From Prochlorococcus sp. AG-418-O03 (GTDB taxonomy: Bacteria; Cyanobacteriota; Cyanobacteriia; PCC-6307; Cyanobiaceae): DNA of 64,000 bases. Numbering within the stretch: position 1 is the stretch's first letter; every line of letters begins with the position of its first letter. Under the pieces are notes generated by a model. It had not been told where the DNA came from. It did no database searches and worked only from the letters and a program-made list of their open reading frames with translations. The stretch lies in the NCBI GenBank assembly GCA_003213855.1, contig QCMJ01000004.1:1-64000 (forward strand). Reading direction: 5' to 3'. Position numbers and translations under genes: made by a program. Shown one piece after another: positions 42,084-52,267 of this stretch.

Positions 42084-43157
42084 CTAATCTTCTGCCCAAA
42101 TATATTTGGTTAATTCTTCTGAAGGGGGTTCGGGAGCTTCAATAGCATTTTTAACTGACTCCGATATCTCTGCATCAATTTTCTTTTCAATAATTTTTAA
42201 TTCTTCTTCCGTTGCGAATTTACCGTCAATAATTTCTTTGGCTAATTTCTTAATAGGATCTCTTTTCCCCCAAAACTCCTTCTCTTTTTCAGACCTTAAT
42301 TCATCTGGATCTGCAAGAGAATGTCCTCTGTATCTATAAGTCAAACATTCTAAAAGTGTGGGACCTTCTCCTGCTCTAGCGCGTTCAATTGCTCTTTGTG
42401 CTGCTCCTCTAACTGCTAATACATCCATTCCATCAACCTCCTCGCCGTGCATACCAAAAGCAGACGCTTTTCTCCAGATTTCAGGATTACTAGTAGCTCT
42501 ATCGTGAGCCATACCAATAGCCCATTTATTATTTTCAACAACAAAAATTATGGGTAATTTCCATAACTGGGCCATATTTAAACATTCAAAAAACTGCCCA
42601 TTATTGCAAGTCCCATCCCCAAAGAATGCTGCAGTTACAGAATCACTATTACTATAACCAGCAACTTCCTTTTTGTACTTACTTGAAAAAGCTGCGCCTA
42701 AGGCAACTGGAATTCCCTCTCCAATAAATGCATATCCTCCGAGTAAGTGATGCTCTCTTGAAAATAAGTGCATGGATCCACCTCGGCCTTTGCTACAACC
42801 AGTAGCTTTACCAAAAAGTTCACTCATTACTTCAAATGAAGGGACTCCCGCACTTAGTGCATGAACATGATCGCGATAAGTACTACAAAACCAATCATGT
42901 TTCTTTTTCATGGCTCCAATTACTCCCGTGCTTATAGCCTCTTGACCGTTATATAAATGAACGAAACCAAACATTTTTCCTCTGTAATACATTTCTGCAC
43001 ACTTATCTTCAAACCTACGACCAAGCGTCATGTCTTCATAAAGAAATAATCCTGTTTCTCGATCTAATTCGGCTTTTTTTATGTCTTGAAGATTTGAGAT
43101 TCTCTCTACGTGTGTTTCCAAGAAAAATACCTTAACGAAGTTTTGATTTGTTAACAT
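42084..43157 (-). CDS. pdhA: pyruvate dehydrogenase E1 alpha subunit
   Basis: '[15 protein letters not shown]', TPP motif '[19 protein letters not shown]'. Confidence 0.94.
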   Translation of the reverse strand: MLTNQNFVKVFFLETHVERISNLQDIKKAELDRETGLFLYEDMTLGRRFEDKCAEMYYRGKMFGFVHLYNGQEAISTGVIGAMKKKHDWFCSTYRDHVHALSAGVPSFEVMSELFGKATGCSKGRGGSMHLFSREHHLLGGYAFIGEGIPVALGAAFSSKYKKEVAGYSNSDSVTAAFFGDGTCNNGQFFECLNMAQLWKLPIIFVVENNKWAIGMAHDRATSNPEIWRKASAFGMHGEEVDGMDVLAVRGAAQRAIERARAGEGPTLLECLTYRYRGHSLADPDELRSEKEKEFWGKRDPIKKLAKEIIDGKFATEEELKIIEKKIDAEISESVKNAIEAPEPPSEELTKYIWAED

Positions 43158-43270
43158 TCTAAGCCGTGAAGGTCGATTTTCATGATTTTTTTTAATAACT
43201 CTGTAAGACCTTGTGAAAAAAATTTTTAACTTGATAAAATTTATCTAAGAATTTTCAATAGGATATTTGT

Positions 43271-44848
43271 TTGGAACTTCCTTTAGACCATTTTCGTTTA
43301 ATTGGCGTAAGCCCCTCTGCAACTTCTGAGGAAATATTAAGGGCGTTTCAATTGAGGTTAGATAAAACACCTGATGAAGGTTTTACTTATGAAGTTTTAA
43401 CCCAAAGATCTGAGTTGCTCCGCCTGACTGCCGATCTACTTACAGATCCAGAAAGCAGAAGAGAGTATGAAAATTTGTTATTAAATGGGAACTCTGGATT
43501 GGATTTTTCCTCAAATAGAGAAGTAGCAGGATTAATACTTCTTTGGGAATCGGGTTCACCAAAAGAAGCGTTTAAAATCACTAGAAAAGCATTGCAGCCC
43601 CCACAAACTCCAGCTTTAGGAAGTAGTAGAGAAGCTGATTTAACATTATTGGCTGCTTTAACAGCTAGAGATTCTGCAATTCAAGAACAACAGCTTAGAT
43701 CCTATTCAAACGCGGCAGACTTTTTACATGAAGGTATACAACTTCTACAAAGAATGGGAAAGCTTGGAGACATAAGAAAAGAACTTGAAGAAGACTTAGT
43801 TGCTTTGCTTCCTTACAGAATCCTAGATCTACTTAGTAGGGATCTAAATGATCAAGAGTCTCATAAAAAAGGCTTAAGTATGTTGGAAAATTTAATAATC
43901 AAAAGAGGTGGTTTAGAAGGTAATAATAAATCTGAATATAAAGATTATTTAAATCAGCAAGAGTTTGAAGCTTTTTTTCAACAAATTAAGCCATTTTTGA
44001 CAGTGCAAGAACAGATTGATTTGTTTCTTGAATTACAAAAAAGAGGATCATTAGAAGCAGGATTTTTAGCTTTCCTATCCTTAACAGCTATTGGTTTCTC
44101 TAGAAGAAAGCCAGAAAAATTATTTGAAGCGAGGAGAATTTTAAAGAAACTAAATTTATCCGGTCTTGATTCAATGCCTCTAATTGGTTGTTTAGATTTG
44201 CTTTTAGCTGATATTCAACAGGCCTCAGCGAGGTTTTCAAGTAGTTCTGATGAAAATTTACGAGATTGGCTTAATAGTTATCCTGGAAATAAGTTAGAAG
44301 CGATATGTATTTTCTGTAAAAATTGGTTAGAGAATGATGTTTTAGTTGGGTATAGAGACATTGAATCAAAAGAGGTTGATTTAGATTCTTGGTTTGAAGA
44401 TAGGGAAATTCAAGAATTTATTGAAAAATTAGAAAAGAAATCAAATAAAATTGCAATTAGGTCAAATCTTCAGAACCAACAGAATGAGAGGGAATCCTCT
44501 ACAAAAACGACTGAAGACTTTGATAATTTATTGGGCAATATTGATGAAAGGAAATTACCTTGGCCTGGTGGTATAAAACGAAATTATGAAAAGGTTGAGA
44601 CCAAAGAAAACGATTTCAATGAGGAATATTTTAAGAAAAAACCAATAGAGTTTTATAATTTTTTAATTGAAAAAATTGCAGAATTAAAGTTTAGTTTTGG
44701 GGAATTTTTGAAGAATAAAGAGATTATTAATCGTTCACCTTATTTAATTTATATTTATGCGTTTTTGATCTTATTTGCATTTGGCATTGGGATTGGATTT
44801 TTAAGAAATAATTTTAAAAAAATCAATTCGGGAGGAAGCTATTCCTGA
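43271..44848 (+). CDS. ARC6/Ftn2-like division protein, N-terminal part (J-like domain plus TM helix)
   Basis: 'DHFRLIGVSPSATSEEILRAFQLRLD' and C-terminal TM 'YLIYIYAFLILFAFGIGIGFL'. Confidence 0.8.
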   Translation: MELPLDHFRLIGVSPSATSEEILRAFQLRLDKTPDEGFTYEVLTQRSELLRLTADLLTDPESRREYENLLLNGNSGLDFSSNREVAGLILLWESGSPKEAFKITRKALQPPQTPALGSSREADLTLLAALTARDSAIQEQQLRSYSNAADFLHEGIQLLQRMGKLGDIRKELEEDLVALLPYRILDLLSRDLNDQESHKKGLSMLENLIIKRGGLEGNNKSEYKDYLNQQEFEAFFQQIKPFLTVQEQIDLFLELQKRGSLEAGFLAFLSLTAIGFSRRKPEKLFEARRILKKLNLSGLDSMPLIGCLDLLLADIQQASARFSSSSDENLRDWLNSYPGNKLEAICIFCKNWLENDVLVGYRDIESKEVDLDSWFEDREIQEFIEKLEKKSNKIAIRSNLQNQQNERESSTKTTEDFDNLLGNIDERKLPWPGGIKRNYEKVETKENDFNEEYFKKKPIEFYNFLIEKIAELKFSFGEFLKNKEIINRSPYLIYIYAFLILFAFGIGIGFLRNNFKKINSGGSYS

Positions 44849-45378
44849 AAAAACCTTTAATTGAAATAGATAAAAATCAAAAGATTAGTGAGAAATATAT
44901 TATTCAAGAAATAAAAAAAAATCCTTCAAGCGAATTGAATACTATTCCTGAGAAATCTACTTCAATTATTTCTAATGAATTCAAAGAACTTAATACCCCT
45001 TCACCTTCTTTGGAAGATATTAGGAATTTAATTAATGGATGGCTTATAAGTAAAAGTAATTACTTAGCTGGAAAGAGTGAAATTAATCTTTCCAAGATTG
45101 TTAGAAAAGGTTTGATTGATCGAACAATCGAAGAAAGACAGAACGATATCAAGAAGGGAATTTATAAAGAAATTAATTCCCAAATTCGTAAGATTGATTT
45201 GGAATCACAAACTTCATCTCGGATAGTTGTTTTAGTTGAATTAAATTATCTTGAGAGAATAGTAAAGAATTCTGGAGAATTTGTTAAAGAAACATCATTG
45301 ACTCCCCTTAAAGTTAAATATATTTTTGGTTTTTCAAATAAATCATGGAAATTGGTTGATTTTGTGAGTGGCTTGTAA
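44845..45378 (+). CDS. ARC6/Ftn2-like division protein, C-terminal (DUF4101/IMS-like) part, separate or frameshift-joined ORF
   Basis: Open in this frame from 44818; CTG at 44845 overlaps the upstream TGA, with GGGAGGA 8 nt upstream. 'LEDIRNLINGWLISKSNYLAGKSEINL...LESQTSSRIVVLVELNYLER' resembles the ARC6 C-terminal domain. The ORF track starts at TTG 44935. Confidence 0.65.
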   Translation: MKKPLIEIDKNQKISEKYIIQEIKKNPSSELNTIPEKSTSIISNEFKELNTPSPSLEDIRNLINGWLISKSNYLAGKSEINLSKIVRKGLIDRTIEERQNDIKKGIYKEINSQIRKIDLESQTSSRIVVLVELNYLERIVKNSGEFVKETSLTPLKVKYIFGFSNKSWKLVDFVSGL

Positions 45379-45425
45379 TTACAAACTTCAAGATCATCTA
45401 TAATAACTAAAATTACTTTTTAATA

Positions 45426-46850
45426 ATGTTTGATGAACTCTCGTCACGCTTTGAAGACGCAGTAAAGGGTTTAAGAGGCGAAGCAAAAATTAGTGAAAAT
45501 AACATTAACGATGCCTTGAAGGAGGTGAAAAGAGCACTTCTTGATGCAGATGTTAGTTTGTCAGTAGTTAAAGAGTTTATATCAGATGTCAAACATAAAG
45601 CCATTGGAGAAGAAGTAGTAAGGGGTGTAAATCCAGGTCAAAAATTTATAGAAGTTGTAAATAAAGAATTGATTAACATTATGGGGAATGAAAATTCTCC
45701 ACTAAACGAAAATGAAAATAGTCCTACAGTCATCTTGATGGCTGGACTTCAGGGAGCGGGTAAAACAACTGCAACAGGAAAATTAGGACTGTATTTGAAG
45801 GAAAAGGATAAAAAAGTTCTTTTGGTTGCTGCAGATGTTTATCGACCAGCAGCTGTTGAGCAGCTTAAAACACTTGGAAGTCAATATGATTTGGAAGTCT
45901 TTTCTGCTAAACAAAAAAATAGCAAACCAGAAGAGATAGCAAAGGAAGCATTGAATTTTGCTAGTGAAAATGATTTTAATTCGATAATCATTGATACAGC
46001 AGGAAGACTGCAAATCGATGATTCCATGATGAGTGAAATGGTTCGAATTAAAGAAGTTTCGAATCCTGATGAAGTTTTGCTTGTTGTTGATTCAATGATT
46101 GGGCAAGAAGCTGCGGACTTAACAAAGTCATTTCATGAAAAAGTAGGAATTTCAGGGGCGATTTTAACTAAGTTGGATGGAGACTCGAGAGGAGGTGCTG
46201 CTTTATCAATAAGAAAAATAAGTGGTAAACCAATCAAATTTATAGGTGTAGGAGAAAAAATAGAAGCACTGCAACCATTCCATCCAGAGAGAATGGCTAG
46301 CAGAATTTTAGGCATGGGTGATGTATTGACACTTGTTGAAAAAGCCCAAAAAGAAGTTGAACTTGCTGATGCAGAAGCGATGCAAAAGAAACTTCAAGAA
46401 GCGACTTTTGATTTTAATGATTTTGTTAAGCAAATGAGATTAATTAAAAGAATGGGATCACTTGGTGGATTGATTAAATTGATTCCTGGAATGAATAAAA
46501 TTGATGATGGGATGATAAAAGATGGAGAAGATCAACTTAAGAAAATAGAATCTATGATCTCTTCAATGACTCTCGAGGAAAAACAAAAACCTGAGGTTCT
46601 TGCTGCTCAGCCTTCAAGAAGACAAAGAATCGCTCAGGGTAGCGGTTATGAAGCAAAAGATGTAGATAAAGTATTAGCTGATTTTCAAAGAATGAGAGGC
46701 TTTATGAAACAAATGTCGAACGGAGGGATGCCAGGAATGGGAGGGATGCCAGGAATGGGAGGGATGCCAGGAATGGGAGGGATGAGTGGTAATAAGCCAA
46801 TGAAAAAACAAAAAAATAATAAAAAGAAAAAAGGTTTTGCAGATTTATAG
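45426..46850 (+). CDS. ffh: signal recognition particle protein Ffh/SRP54
   Basis: 'MAGLQGAGKTTATGKLG', 'DTAGRLQID', 'LTKLDGDSRGGAALSI', M domain. Confidence 0.97.
   Translation: MFDELSSRFEDAVKGLRGEAKISENNINDALKEVKRALLDADVSLSVVKEFISDVKHKAIGEEVVRGVNPGQKFIEVVNKELINIMGNENSPLNENENSPTVILMAGLQGAGKTTATGKLGLYLKEKDKKVLLVAADVYRPAAVEQLKTLGSQYDLEVFSAKQKNSKPEEIAKEALNFASENDFNSIIIDTAGRLQIDDSMMSEMVRIKEVSNPDEVLLVVDSMIGQEAADLTKSFHEKVGISGAILTKLDGDSRGGAALSIRKISGKPIKFIGVGEKIEALQPFHPERMASRILGMGDVLTLVEKAQKEVELADAEAMQKKLQEATFDFNDFVKQMRLIKRMGSLGGLIKLIPGMNKIDDGMIKDGEDQLKKIESMISSMTLEEKQKPEVLAAQPSRRQRIAQGSGYEAKDVDKVLADFQRMRGFMKQMSNGGMPGMGGMPGMGGMPGMGGMSGNKPMKKQKNNKKKKGFADL
46729..46783 (+). repeat. 18-nt tandem repeat encoding GGMPGM in the Ffh C-terminus, about three copies
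   Basis: GGAGGGATGCCAGGAATG repeated in tandem; protein GGMPGMGGMPGMGGMPGMGGMSG. Confidence 0.9.
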
Positions 46851-46904
46851 TTTCTATATTTTTACCCTTAAATGATATTATTATTAAAAACGCATTAATT
46901 TAAG

Positions 46905-47270
46905 ATGATTAAATTGCGCCTTAAGCGCTTTGGAAAGAAAAAAGAGGCAAGTTTCAGAATTGTTGCATGCAACAGTACTTCCAGAAGAGATGGTAGACCT
47001 CTACAAGAACTAGGTTTTTATAATCCAAGAACTAAGGAGACCAGGCTCGACACAGAAGCTTTAAGAAAAAGACTTACTCAAGGTGCTCAGCCAACTGATG
47101 TTGTGAGAACTTTATTAGAAAAGGGAGGGTTATTAGAAAAAACAGAAAGACCCTCTATCGCAATTGGTAAAGCAAATTTAGAGAAGGAAAAATTAGCTAA
47201 GGCTAAAACTAAAGACGAAGAAAATGATATTAGTAAAGCTGAAAGCGAGAGTAATGAAGCTGAAAGCTAG
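46905..47270 (+). CDS. rpsP: 30S ribosomal protein S16
   Basis: [45 protein letters not shown]. Confidence 0.96.
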   Translation: MIKLRLKRFGKKKEASFRIVACNSTSRRDGRPLQELGFYNPRTKETRLDTEALRKRLTQGAQPTDVVRTLLEKGGLLEKTERPSIAIGKANLEKEKLAKAKTKDEENDISKAESESNEAES

Positions 47271-47306
47271 TGATTTGATAAATTTTTATTCTTATTCAGT
47301 AACTAG

Positions 47307-48263
47307 ATGAAGGAAGTTTCCAAAACTGGTCACTTCACAATAGATTTGCCAAGCTCTGATGCCGCTACAGCATTATCTGGACCTGGTAATTCTTTCTTAA
47401 AAAAATTTGAGTCTCTTACAGGAGTTTCTTTAACTATTAGAGGCTTACAACTTGAGATGAACGGTGTCATATCTAAAATTGAGAGAGCCTCAGCATTAGT
47501 GGAACTAACAAGACCAATTTGGGAACAAGGGTTAGAAGTCCCAGAGGTAGATCTTAAAGCGGCTTTAAGTTCTTTAAATATGGGCGAATCGTCTTCACAT
47601 GCTGAACTTGGAAAAAAAATTCTTGCGCGTTCCAAAGAAGGAAGATATTTAAGACCAAGAACTATAAGGCAAAAAGAATATGTTGAATCAATTGAAAACT
47701 TTGATCTTACATTCGCAATTGGCCCGGCAGGAACTGGTAAGACATTTTTAGCAACTGTATGCGCGGCAAGGCTATTGAACGAGAAAAAAATTGAAAAAAT
47801 TGTTTTAACCAGACCTGCTGTAGAAGCTGGTGAAAGTTTGGGATTTCTACCTGGTGATTTGCAACAAAAAGTAGATCCATATTTAAGACCGTTATTTGAT
47901 TCTTTACATAGTATTTTCGGGTTTGATAGAACAAATTCGTTAATTGATAAGGGAATTATTGAAGTTGCTCCTTTGGCATTTATGAGAGGAAGAACTTTAG
48001 ACAATTCTTTAATTATCTTGGATGAAGCACAAAATACTACTTGCTCTCAAATGAGAATGTTTTTGACCAGATTAGGAGAGAGATCAAAAATGGTCGTAAA
48101 CGGAGATATTACACAAATTGATTTAAAAAAAGATCAGGAAAGCGGTCTCATTGAAGCATCGAGAATTTTCTCTGAAACTGAAGGTATAAAATTTTGTTAT
48201 TTAAATATTGAAGATGTTGTTCGTCATCCTTTAGTTCAGAAAATTATTGAGGCTTATCAATAA
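47307..48263 (+). CDS. phoH: PhoH-like ATPase
   Basis: 'AIGPAGTGKTFLATVCAA', 'LTRPAVEAGESLGFLPGDLQQKVDPYLRPLFDSL', 'ILDEAQNTT'. Confidence 0.94.
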   Translation: MKEVSKTGHFTIDLPSSDAATALSGPGNSFLKKFESLTGVSLTIRGLQLEMNGVISKIERASALVELTRPIWEQGLEVPEVDLKAALSSLNMGESSSHAELGKKILARSKEGRYLRPRTIRQKEYVESIENFDLTFAIGPAGTGKTFLATVCAARLLNEKKIEKIVLTRPAVEAGESLGFLPGDLQQKVDPYLRPLFDSLHSIFGFDRTNSLIDKGIIEVAPLAFMRGRTLDNSLIILDEAQNTTCSQMRMFLTRLGERSKMVVNGDITQIDLKKDQESGLIEASRIFSETEGIKFCYLNIEDVVRHPLVQKIIEAYQ

Positions 48264-48336
48264 ATTTATAACTCTGGAGATCCGTACCCTGAAATTTTAA
48301 AAATCAAGTAGAATAAAACTATATTTAATAAAACAA

Positions 48337-49074
48337 ATGCCAGCAAGTAGTAATTTCAATCAAGCTATTCGTGAAGCACAAACTAGTTCAGTTGTTGGAC
48401 CTAATGTTGTTCAAAAAGCTTTACCGTATGTAGGTGGAGGTATGGTTCTAACTTCTTTAGGCGTTTTAGCAGGTGTTTCACTCATAGCAACAAATCCTGG
48501 TCTTTTCCAGCCTCTTTCAATAGTTGCATTAATTGCAGAATTGATTTTGTTTTTTATAGCCACAAGCGCTGCAAATAATGCAAATAATGCGAAGGCCCTG
48601 CCCTTGTTGACAGGATTTAGTTTGTTAACTGGATTCACCTTAAGTGGAATAGTTGCTTTAGCAATAGGAACAATTGGTATTGGTTCGGTTGGAACAGCTG
48701 CTTTGGCTACTGGTATAACTTTCGTTATTGCCTCTTACACTGGCCAAAGAATGAGTGATAGTGTTGGTCAAGCACTAAGTGGAGTAGTTGGCCTTGGGTT
48801 GATAGGATTGCTTATAGCAATGTTTGTCCAATTAATTGGAGGATTCTTTGCTCCAGGAGTTTTTGGAGGTTCAGGACTCGAATTGATAATTGCAGGATTT
48901 GGAACTGTCTTATTTGTTGCAATGTCTTTCGTTGATTTCTATACAATGCCAAGAAGATATAATGATGATCAATACCTTGCTGGGGCTTTAGGTATGTATC
49001 TAACTTATATAAATCTTTTTGTTTTTATATTGAGATTAATGATTGCACTCCAAGGCGGTGGAAGAAGGGACTAG
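48337..49074 (+). CDS. Bax inhibitor-1 (YccA/TMBIM)-like membrane protein
   Basis: Seven-TM-like protein, 'GLELIIAGFGTVLFVAMSFVDFYTM...LGMYLTYINLFVFILRLM'. Confidence 0.8.
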   Translation: MPASSNFNQAIREAQTSSVVGPNVVQKALPYVGGGMVLTSLGVLAGVSLIATNPGLFQPLSIVALIAELILFFIATSAANNANNAKALPLLTGFSLLTGFTLSGIVALAIGTIGIGSVGTAALATGITFVIASYTGQRMSDSVGQALSGVVGLGLIGLLIAMFVQLIGGFFAPGVFGGSGLELIIAGFGTVLFVAMSFVDFYTMPRRYNDDQYLAGALGMYLTYINLFVFILRLMIALQGGGRRD

Positions 49075-49098
49075 ACATATTACATAAATAACTATCTC

Positions 49099-49127
49099 AA
49101 AGCGTAGATTTATTTCTACGCTTTTTT
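49099..49127 (+). terminator. rho-independent terminator, possibly bidirectional
   Basis: AAAGCGTAG-ATTTATTT-CTACGCTTT hairpin with a T run, between convergent genes. Confidence 0.85.
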
Positions 49128-49653
49128 ATTGGGCGATATCAAGAATTTGTTTTTTTATGAATTCCTTTTGCTCTGAGTCATATTTTATTGAATTATCAAA
49201 ACTATTGCCCATTTTATCTAAGTCTCTAATGACTTGATTGACAGACTTTGTAACTGACTTAGTTTCTAGCAGTCTTAAAATAGCCTTACATCTATCTGAA
49301 ATGTTTTCCGACAATATCTCATATTCATGATTATTGTCTCGTCGATGAATAATAATTTGAGCGGAACTCATTATTAAATTTTTTACTAATATGTCACTCA
49401 CAGCATCGCCACCTTCGTTCAGTTTGTAAATTAGTGAGAAAGGAAGTTTATCTAACAAAGGACAATCTTTATCTGATAAAGCGTATGCAAAAAATCCTCT
49501 GAGTCCATTTCTTGTTTTAGTTAGCTCTGCGATTCTATCTGCTAAAACCTCTTCGCTTAGCAAATCTGCACTCCACTCTTTGCACCATTGTGCGGATATG
49601 TTTATTGCTTGCGTGAACGAAGCTTCTTTTAAATTTATTGTTTTTTTTTCCAT
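49126..49653 (-). CDS. conserved hypothetical cyanobacterial protein
   Basis: 175-aa ORF, Lys/Glu-balanced, convergent with the BI-1-like gene. Confidence 0.7.
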   Translation of the reverse strand: MEKKTINLKEASFTQAINISAQWCKEWSADLLSEEVLADRIAELTKTRNGLRGFFAYALSDKDCPLLDKLPFSLIYKLNEGGDAVSDILVKNLIMSSAQIIIHRRDNNHEYEILSENISDRCKAILRLLETKSVTKSVNQVIRDLDKMGNSFDNSIKYDSEQKEFIKKQILDIAQ

Positions 49654-49691
49654 TTTTGATCAGAATTTTATTATTGATGCTTTAAAAGTCT

Positions 49692-50603
49692 TTGGCCAAT
49701 TATAGATCTGGGTTTGTAACTTTACTAGGAAGGCCAAATGTCGGCAAATCTACTTTAATAAATAAATTGATTGGAGAAAAAATAACAATTACTTCTCCAA
49801 TAGCGCAAACTACTAGAAATAAATTAAAAGGAATACTTACTACAGACAATGGGCAAATAATTTTTGTTGATACGCCAGGTGTCCATAAACCTCATCATCG
49901 ACTTGGAGAGATATTAGTAAAAAACGCTAAATCTGCAATTAATGGAGTTGATATGGTAATTTTTGTAATTGATTCAAGTGAAGAACCTGGTAGAGGTGAT
50001 GAATATATTTTGAACTTTCTAATCGCAAATAAAACCGAGTTTATTGTGGCATTAAATAAGTGGGATTTGGTTAATAAAGAATTTAGAAATTTACGATTAG
50101 ATCAATATAGAAGATTTTTTGGAATTAATAGAAACTTTCAAATTGTAAGTGCTTCGCAAGGAGAGGGATGTTCTGAACTAGTCGATATGGCACTTAATTT
50201 TCTTCCAGAGGGACCAAAACTTTATAGCGAAGAGACCATTTGCGACCAACCATTAGATAACTTATTATCTGATTTAGTAAGAGAGCAGGTATTAAAAAAT
50301 ACAAGAGAAGAGGTACCTCATAGTGTCGCAGTAAAGATAGAAAAGAGAGAGGAAATGAAAAGAAAAAATGGCAAAGTTTTTACAGCTATTTTGGCTACTA
50401 TTATTGTTGAAAGATCAACTCAAAAAGGCATTCTTATTGGAAAGAAAGGTTCAATGTTAAAAATGATTGGTCAGTCAGCAAGATCAAATATGTCAAAATT
50501 AATTGATGGTCCAGTTCACCTAGAGCTGTTTGTGAAAGTTGTTCCAAATTGGAGAAAAAAAGAATCAAGGTTAATCGAGTTTGGTTATGAGGAAGATTTC
50601 TAG
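49692..50603 (+). CDS. era: GTPase Era
   Basis: 'LLGRPNVGKSTLINKLIGEKITITSPIAQTTRNK', 'VDTPGVHKPHH', KH domain. Confidence 0.96.
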   Translation: MANYRSGFVTLLGRPNVGKSTLINKLIGEKITITSPIAQTTRNKLKGILTTDNGQIIFVDTPGVHKPHHRLGEILVKNAKSAINGVDMVIFVIDSSEEPGRGDEYILNFLIANKTEFIVALNKWDLVNKEFRNLRLDQYRRFFGINRNFQIVSASQGEGCSELVDMALNFLPEGPKLYSEETICDQPLDNLLSDLVREQVLKNTREEVPHSVAVKIEKREEMKRKNGKVFTAILATIIVERSTQKGILIGKKGSMLKMIGQSARSNMSKLIDGPVHLELFVKVVPNWRKKESRLIEFGYEEDF

Positions 50604-51824
50604 ATGAGTGGTTTTAATTTTGATGTAGTTACATTGTTCCCTAAAGCTTTTCAATTAATAAATAATTTAGGGGTCATAACAAAAGCTCTAGATAAGAACT
50701 TGATCGATGTAAATTTATATGATTTGAGAGAATATGGAGAAGGTTCCTACAGACAAGTAGACGATAAGCCTTATGGAGGAGGAGCAGGTATGGTATTAAA
50801 ACCTGAACCTATTTATAAGGCATATGAATCAATTAGAAAATTACCCAAAAGTAAAACTTTGCTGATGACCCCACAGGGTAAAGTCCTGAAGCAAAAGGAT
50901 CTTGCGAGATGGTCCACTTTGGATCAAATAATAATTATTTGTGGTCAATATGAAGGTTTTGATGAAAGGATTAGATGTTTAGCTGATGAAGAGATATCGA
51001 TAGGCGATTATGTACTTTCTGGAGGTGAAATACCCGCTATATCAATTATTAACGGTTTAACTAGATTGTTACCAGGAACTCTTGGTGATCCAGACTCTTT
51101 AGTCGATGAGAGTCATAATTCTTCTTTATTAGAGTATCCTCAATATACGAGGCCGTTAACTTTTAAAGATATGAAAGTGCCAGATATTCTAGTGAGCGGT
51201 AATCATGAAGAGATTAAATCTTGGAGAAGAAGAAAAAGTTTTGAAAGAACATGTGAGAGAAGAAGTGACTTGATTTCAAATGAAAACTACAAAAAATCCC
51301 CACAAAGTAAGAGAATAATAAAAGAAAATAATCAATTCATGAAATTTAGAATAGGTAATGGATACGATATTCACAGACTAGTAGAGGATAGAGATTTAAT
51401 TATTGGAGGTGTAAAATTGCATCATCCTGAAAATTTAGGATTGGATGGTCATAGTGATGCTGATGTTTTAAGTCACTCAATAATGGACGCATTATTGGGA
51501 GCACTTTCGTTGGGCGACATAGGAAAGTATTTCCCCCCATCTGATGAAAAATGGAAAAATGCTGATAGCTTGTTTTTGTTATCAAAAGTAATTGACTTGA
51601 TAAGACAAGATGGTTGGGAAATAAACAATATTGATAGTGTTCTTGTTGCTGAAAGGCCAAAAATAATGCCACATATAAAACTTATGAAAAAAAATATTTC
51701 TGAAATCTTAAATATTGATGAAAATTTAATTGGGATTAAAGCAACCACGAACGAAAAATTGGGTCCAGAAGGGAGAGAAGAGGGTATAAGTTGCCATTCA
51801 GTAGTTCTCCTTGAGAAAAAATGA
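50604..51824 (+). CDS. trmD-ispF: single ORF: tRNA (m1G37) methyltransferase TrmD fused in frame to IspF
   Basis: N-terminal TrmD ('[17 protein letters not shown]', '[12 protein letters not shown]', '[11 protein letters not shown]') and C-terminal IspF ('[11 protein letters not shown]', '[24 protein letters not shown]', '[18 protein letters not shown]') with no stop between; internal ATG at 51339. Confidence 0.92.
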   Translation: MSGFNFDVVTLFPKAFQLINNLGVITKALDKNLIDVNLYDLREYGEGSYRQVDDKPYGGGAGMVLKPEPIYKAYESIRKLPKSKTLLMTPQGKVLKQKDLARWSTLDQIIIICGQYEGFDERIRCLADEEISIGDYVLSGGEIPAISIINGLTRLLPGTLGDPDSLVDESHNSSLLEYPQYTRPLTFKDMKVPDILVSGNHEEIKSWRRRKSFERTCERRSDLISNENYKKSPQSKRIIKENNQFMKFRIGNGYDIHRLVEDRDLIIGGVKLHHPENLGLDGHSDADVLSHSIMDALLGALSLGDIGKYFPPSDEKWKNADSLFLLSKVIDLIRQDGWEINNIDSVLVAERPKIMPHIKLMKKNISEILNIDENLIGIKATTNEKLGPEGREEGISCHSVVLLEKK

Positions 51825-52267
51825 GATTTAATTTAAATTTGAAAAAAAAATTTCAAAGTTTTTGTTTATTGTTAATTTGCTTTGTAGTTTTAATTTTCCA
51901 ATCTGAAATTCCAAATTTAAAAGCTCTTACAATGGATAATTATCAAAGTGAAATGGTCATAGAGGAATTAAGACTTAAAGTACCTGCCGATGTAAAAGCA
52001 GCTTGGTTAAATGCTGAAAAAGAAATATGGGAGCCCTGGTTATCTTCTCAAGATGGTTTTTTGGGAAGACAATTATTTTGGGATAAAGAAAAAGAAGAAG
52101 CTTTGATATTAGTAAATTGGAAAAGTAAGAAATTATGGAAAAGCATACCCATGTCAGAAGTAAATGTAGTTCAACAAAAATTTGAAGATAATGTTAAAGC
52201 TGCTCTAAATGTAGGCGTAAATCCTTTTGAATTAATTTATGAAGGAGAATTAGATAAGCAAAGATGA
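51821..52267 (+). CDS. cyanobacterial TIGR03792-like protein with N-terminal signal/TM
   Basis: '[43 protein letters not shown]'; ATGA overlap with ispF. Confidence 0.65.
   Translation: MRFNLNLKKKFQSFCLLLICFVVLIFQSEIPNLKALTMDNYQSEMVIEELRLKVPADVKAAWLNAEKEIWEPWLSSQDGFLGRQLFWDKEKEEALILVNWKSKKLWKSIPMSEVNVVQQKFEDNVKAALNVGVNPFELIYEGELDKQR

Noticed and set aside
47330-48004. 224-aa minus-strand ORF
   Set aside because: Fully antisense to phoH, with Ser/Leu-rich shadow-ORF composition; phoH is clearly the coding strand.
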